The position numbers and the translations under genes were made by a program. The notes beneath the pieces are model-generated. The model saw nothing but the letters and a program-made list of their open reading frames with translations. It did not search any database and was not told the origin of the DNA. Below, one piece after another: positions 60,974 through 64,000 of a DNA stretch of 64,000 bases. Where the stretch lies: the NCBI GenBank assembly GCA_946405135.1, contig CAMJGD010000009.1:1-64000 (forward strand), written 5' to 3'. Positions within the stretch are counted from its first letter, which is position 1; each line of letters opens with the position of its first letter. The stretch comes from an uncultured Clostridiaceae bacterium. GTDB lineage: Bacteria > Bacillota > Clostridia > Clostridiales > Clostridiaceae.

Positions 60974-61999
60974 TTAGTCTAAATATATTCTTTTTCCTGC
61001 TTTTGAAGATTCATATATACCCTTAACTAATTGTAATGCTTTTTTTCCCTCTTTTCCATCTATGAACACTGGCTTATCTTCAATTATACTTTCATAATAA
61101 TCTTTTATTTGAGTTATATGGCTGCATCCCCAGTAATTTGGTCCCACAGAAAGCCCATCATAACCTTCTCTTATCTCATAAGGTTTTTCTCCTTCAATTT
61201 CAACCCAAGCTAAATCCTGTTTAAGTCCTACTTTTCCTTTTTCTCCCACTATTTCTATTTCTATTGGTGCATCATAGCTATAGCAATTACATGCATATAA
61301 ATGATATAAACATCCATTTTTAAATTTTACAAAAGCTTCAGCTACATCTTCCACATCTACAATCTTATGAAATCTATTGGCCACAGTTCCTTCTATCCAC
61401 TCCATGTCTGATCCTATAAGCCATTGAACTCTGTCTATGCTGTGAATAGCTTGGTCTATAAGTACTCCACCCCCTTCTTTATCCCAAGTACCCTTCCAAT
61501 CGGAATCAGCATAATAGTCATCAGACCTGCTCCAAGATAAATAGGATCTGGCAGATAATATTTTACCTAACTTTCCTTCTTCTATAAGCTTCTTTAATTC
61601 CATACAACCCTTTACATATCTAGTCTGAAAAATAACTCCAAGCTTAACGCCTTCTTCTTTTGAAACTTTTATCATTTTGTCTGCATCTTCTAAGGAAACT
61701 GCTATAGGCTTCTCAGTTAAAACATTTATTTTATGCTTCATAGCATCTATAGCTATTATAGGATGTAAATAGTGAGGAGTAGCTATATGAATAACATCTA
61801 TATTCTTATCAAAACACTCCCTATAATCTTCTGCAGCCTTACAGCCTTCAAAGTGAGAGGCAAACTCCTCTGCCCTAGTTATCTTTGTATCTATCGCATA
61901 TACTACTTCCACTTGATCTTTTATTTCTTTAAAAACTTCTCTATACATCTCCGCTATTCTTCCACAGCCAACCATAGCAACTCTTAATTTTTTCAACAT
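60974..61999 (-). CDS. Gfo/Idh/MocA family oxidoreductase
   Basis: The 341-residue protein has an N-terminal NAD(P) Rossmann domain (VAMVGCGRIAEMYRE), the family EKPIAVSLEDAD motif with the catalytic Lys, and a GGGVLIDQAIHSID segment with the His. It probably oxidises a sugar or inositol hydroxyl in the same pathway as the isomerase downstream. AGAGGTGAT lies before the ATG at 61999; the frame is open to 62017 but that start lacks a site. A perfect 17-bp palindrome is found about 130 bp upstream. Confidence 0.9.
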   Translation of the reverse strand: MLKKLRVAMVGCGRIAEMYREVFKEIKDQVEVVYAIDTKITRAEEFASHFEGCKAAEDYRECFDKNIDVIHIATPHYLHPIIAIDAMKHKINVLTEKPIAVSLEDADKMIKVSKEEGVKLGVIFQTRYVKGCMELKKLIEEGKLGKILSARSYLSWSRSDDYYADSDWKGTWDKEGGGVLIDQAIHSIDRVQWLIGSDMEWIEGTVANRFHKIVDVEDVAEAFVKFKNGCLYHLYACNCYSYDAPIEIEIVGEKGKVGLKQDLAWVEIEGEKPYEIREGYDGLSVGPNYWGCSHITQIKDYYESIIEDKPVFIDGKEGKKALQLVKGIYESSKAGKRIYLD

Positions 62000-62128
62000 A
62001 ATCACCTCTTCAGTCATATAAAACTATTTTTTCTTGTGGTAGATTCTCAGCAATCCTCACATCAGAAGTTCTGCATAAAATACTATCCACTATAACTTAA
62101 TTATATAATAGCTTATAGATTTTGAATT

Positions 62129-62145
62129 TATCTAAAGTTTAGATA
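62129..62145. promoter_or_regulatory. Palindromic operator candidate upstream of sugar operon
   Basis: TATCTAAA-G-TTTAGATA is a perfect 8+1+8 palindrome between the upstream terminator and the Gfo/Idh gene. No T tract follows, which favours an operator over a terminator. Confidence 0.5.
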
Positions 62146-62188
62146 ATATTTAATAATTCTTTAGAAAATAACAATCCAATGTAAAATA

Positions 62189-62224
62189 AAAATGATACCA
62201 TTTTTATAATAATGATATCATTTT
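62189..62224 (-). terminator. Terminator of RmlD-like/HAD operon
   Basis: The minus-strand RNA pairs AAAATGATATCATT with AATGGTATCATTTT (14 bp, one G-U) around an 8-nt loop, followed by TATTTTAC. Confidence 0.75.
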
Positions 62225-62246
62225 CTATAAATTAAATAATAATTTT

Positions 62247-63116
62247 CTAAAAGATATAATTAAAGTCTTCTATGCACTTTTTAATAGCTACTGCTGTTTC
62301 AGGATATGTTATCCCATAAGAAGCAATTTTATCATTAGCCATTCTCAAATCTCTAGGTGAAGTCTTATACTTTTCTTCATCTTTTATGATTATATCATTT
62401 ATTCTATGAGAGATTCCCATAGATTTTAATACTATCTTAGCTGCTTCATAGTTACTTAAATCATTTCTGCTTCCTACATTATAAGTTCCGCAGGGAATTT
62501 CAAATATTTTATCCATAGAACTTATCATGTCATAAACATAAGTCATTCCCCTATACTCATTAGCAGGAACTTTTATCTTCTCACCTTTAATTGCAGCAGA
62601 TATTATATTCCATAGAAGATTCGAACCAGTTTTACCGCAGGTTTCAGGAAGTCCAAACATCCAAGTAAATCTTAATATCCAAACATTATCTTTAAGCATT
62701 TCCTTCACTATTTTTTCTCCCTCTAACTTATGCCTTCCATAATTAGTACTTGGTATTGGAAGAGTATCTTCAGTATAGGGGCCTGGTTCTGGATTGCCGT
62801 TAAATACTTGTTCTGAACTTAAATATATCATTTTAGCTCCTGTAATTTCAGAAGCCTTTGCTGCATTTACATTGCCATTAATATTTATATTTCTAGTAAA
62901 TTCCGGATTGTTTTCACAGATTTCTGTAGATGTTATTGCCGCAGTATTTATTATATAATCTGGTTTATACTCTTTAGCTTTACTGATAAACAAAGCTTCA
63001 TTTCTAACATCTAATTCCTTGCTGGTAAAAGGTAATATGTCATATTTATTTTTATAAAATTTATAAAATCTAGAAGCAAAAAATCCATTAGCTCCTGTAA
63101 TTAGTATCTTTTTCAT
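62247..63116 (-). CDS. RmlD-like NAD(P)-dependent sugar reductase
   Basis: The 289-residue SDR-type protein has an N-terminal GANGFFASRFYKFY dinucleotide motif and the catalytic Tyr-x3-Lys in NYGRHKLEGE. It matches the dTDP-4-dehydrorhamnose reductase (RmlD)/sugar-nucleotide-binding family, which also includes MAT2B-like proteins. No other rhamnose genes are adjacent, so the substrate is uncertain. It lies 14 nt after the HAD phosphatase gene and is co-transcribed with it. Confidence 0.87.
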   Translation of the reverse strand: MKKILITGANGFFASRFYKFYKNKYDILPFTSKELDVRNEALFISKAKEYKPDYIINTAAITSTEICENNPEFTRNININGNVNAAKASEITGAKMIYLSSEQVFNGNPEPGPYTEDTLPIPSTNYGRHKLEGEKIVKEMLKDNVWILRFTWMFGLPETCGKTGSNLLWNIISAAIKGEKIKVPANEYRGMTYVYDMISSMDKIFEIPCGTYNVGSRNDLSNYEAAKIVLKSMGISHRINDIIIKDEEKYKTSPRDLRMANDKIASYGITYPETAVAIKKCIEDFNYIF

Positions 63117-63130
63117 GATACCCTCCTAAA

Positions 63131-63925
63131 TTAATTTGCACATACATATTTTTTTATTACATTAAGTACCCCATCTTCATTATTACTGTCAGCCACATAA
63201 TTTGCATGACTTTTTACATCTTCTGGGGCATTTTTCATAGCATAACTAAAATGTGCTGTTTTAAACATGGAAACATCATTATAATAATCTCCAAATACTA
63301 AAGTTTCATCTTTAGATATTCCAAATCTATTTTGAACCATTTTTATTGCATTTCCTTTACTTACATCTAAATTCATCATATCAATCCATATATCACCAGA
63401 TAATGCAATTTGAAACTTGTCACCATAATTCTTATTTATTTTATCCAAGGTGCTCGCTTTAACTCCACCGTGTTCTACAAAGGTTACCTTATATATTTCT
63501 GATTTTATATCCTCAAAAGAATTTACTAATATAATTGGAGCATCTCCAAAATTTAATCTTCTTACAAGTTCTTCAGAAGGATTTTTGAGATATACATGAT
63601 CTTTTCCACAAAAACATATTTCTAAATCCTCCTTCTCCATATCCTGAGAAATTTTTATTATATCTTTAAAGTTCATAGTAGACTTATGAATTAATTCACC
63701 CTTTTGACTATATTGTATAAAGGCACCATTATTACCTATAAACATCATAGGATTTTTTACTTTTTGAAAGTTTTTATTTAAAGTGGAATATAGTCTTCCG
63801 CTAGCTGCTGCAAATATAATGTCTTTATCATAAAGATTATCTATAATCTGAAATATCTCCCCACTTATATCTCCATTATCCTTTATCAGCGTTCCATCTA
63901 AATCCGTAACTATAAGTTTTATCAT
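63131..63925 (-). CDS. Cof-type HAD-family phosphatase
   Basis: The 264-residue protein is a HAD-IIB (Cof/YbiV) phosphatase: Asp8 and Asp10 in VTDLDGTLI, the Thr/Ser region ASGRLYS, a C2-type cap, and VFGDYYNDVSMF with the late metal-binding Asp. It dephosphorylates small sugar phosphates or cofactors such as FMN in the cytoplasm. TGGAGG lies before the ATG. The 75 bp to the window end are AT-rich and should carry its promoter, but no clear boxes were identified. Confidence 0.9.
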   Translation of the reverse strand: MIKLIVTDLDGTLIKDNGDISGEIFQIIDNLYDKDIIFAAASGRLYSTLNKNFQKVKNPMMFIGNNGAFIQYSQKGELIHKSTMNFKDIIKISQDMEKEDLEICFCGKDHVYLKNPSEELVRRLNFGDAPIILVNSFEDIKSEIYKVTFVEHGGVKASTLDKINKNYGDKFQIALSGDIWIDMMNLDVSKGNAIKMVQNRFGISKDETLVFGDYYNDVSMFKTAHFSYAMKNAPEDVKSHANYVADSNNEDGVLNVIKKYVCAN

Positions 63926-64000
63926 AAATAAACCTCCATATTTTGTTATAGTTGAAATCCTTATAATTTGTGTAAATATTAAAATAGTATTTACAAATTT

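Noticed and set aside
62189-62224. Two palindromic sites 20 bp apart that look like tandem operators
   Set aside because: The two halves pair with each other as one 14-bp stem in minus-strand RNA followed by a T run, right after a stop codon; a terminator explains them better.

Overview
The window is AT-rich chromosomal DNA of a low-GC anaerobic Firmicute, most likely a Clostridium sensu stricto. The case rests on base composition, GGAGG-type ribosome binding sites with frequent TTG/GTG starts, and gene content: class III fructose-1,6-bisphosphatase, bifunctional AdhE, clostridial 2-enoate-reductase-like flavoprotein, anaerobic glycerol-3-phosphate oxidation genes and a long-form urocanase. 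The species cannot be fixed from the sequence alone. No rRNA, tRNA, CRISPR array, intact insertion sequence or prophage was seen. About 54 genes are supported, most on the minus strand in short operons closed by strong hairpin terminators.

Layout. 0-1.2 kb: a Met-rich repeat protein cut by the window edge, followed by a DUF4397 protein. 1.3-5 kb: DUF2325 protein and a MacB-like adaptor/ATPase/permease exporter. 5-10.8 kb: a secreted heptad-repeat protein and an MMPL transporter behind a TetR regulator with two palindromic operators. 10.8-20.4 kb: ABC-F ATPase, a degenerate receiver with zinc ribbon, HtrA protease, membrane MutS-like ATPase, an alpha/beta hydrolase lacking its usual histidine, TsaD, a RusA-like protein with an added zinc ribbon, and a homocysteine methyltransferase-like protein. 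20.5-24.5 kb: SGNH hydrolase, then a GlpA/FAD-oxidoreductase/DUF1667 operon behind a leader terminator. 24.5-31 kb: orphan YD-like protein, iron-sulfur protein, a peptidase remnant, and hutU-ftcD-hutI for urocanate to glutamate.

31-38.6 kb: a soluble LytS-type kinase with a stand-alone receiver and a LytTR regulator, a small membrane protein, class III FBPase, a MATE transporter and a secreted amidase. 38.6-42.2 kb: an osmolyte ABC transporter (CBS-containing ATPase, permease-binding protein fusion) next to a BusR-like GntR/RCK_C regulator, suggesting c-di-AMP-linked osmotic control. 42.3-46.2 kb: esterase, ROK kinase, GNAT acetyltransferase, DUF218 protein. 46.4-51 kb: a nucleoside salvage operon (deoB, pnp, pdp) behind a LacI regulator with operator-like sites at its own promoter and before deoB. 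51-51.8 kb: an unannotated small reading frame with a near-consensus promoter, and an acylphosphatase. 51.8-58.5 kb: a flavoprotein reductase, divergent PucR-type regulator and AdhE with a structured upstream region. 58.5-64 kb: a second MATE transporter, a TIM-barrel isomerase/Gfo-Idh dehydrogenase pair, an RmlD-like reductase and a Cof-type HAD phosphatase.

The window is mainly core and metabolic. The most interesting items are regulatory architectures (leader terminators, autoregulated promoters, a BusR-type osmolyte module), domain accretions and degenerate catalytic sites, and the 51.1-51.3 kb small gene candidate. No clearly new multi-gene defence or mobile system was found.
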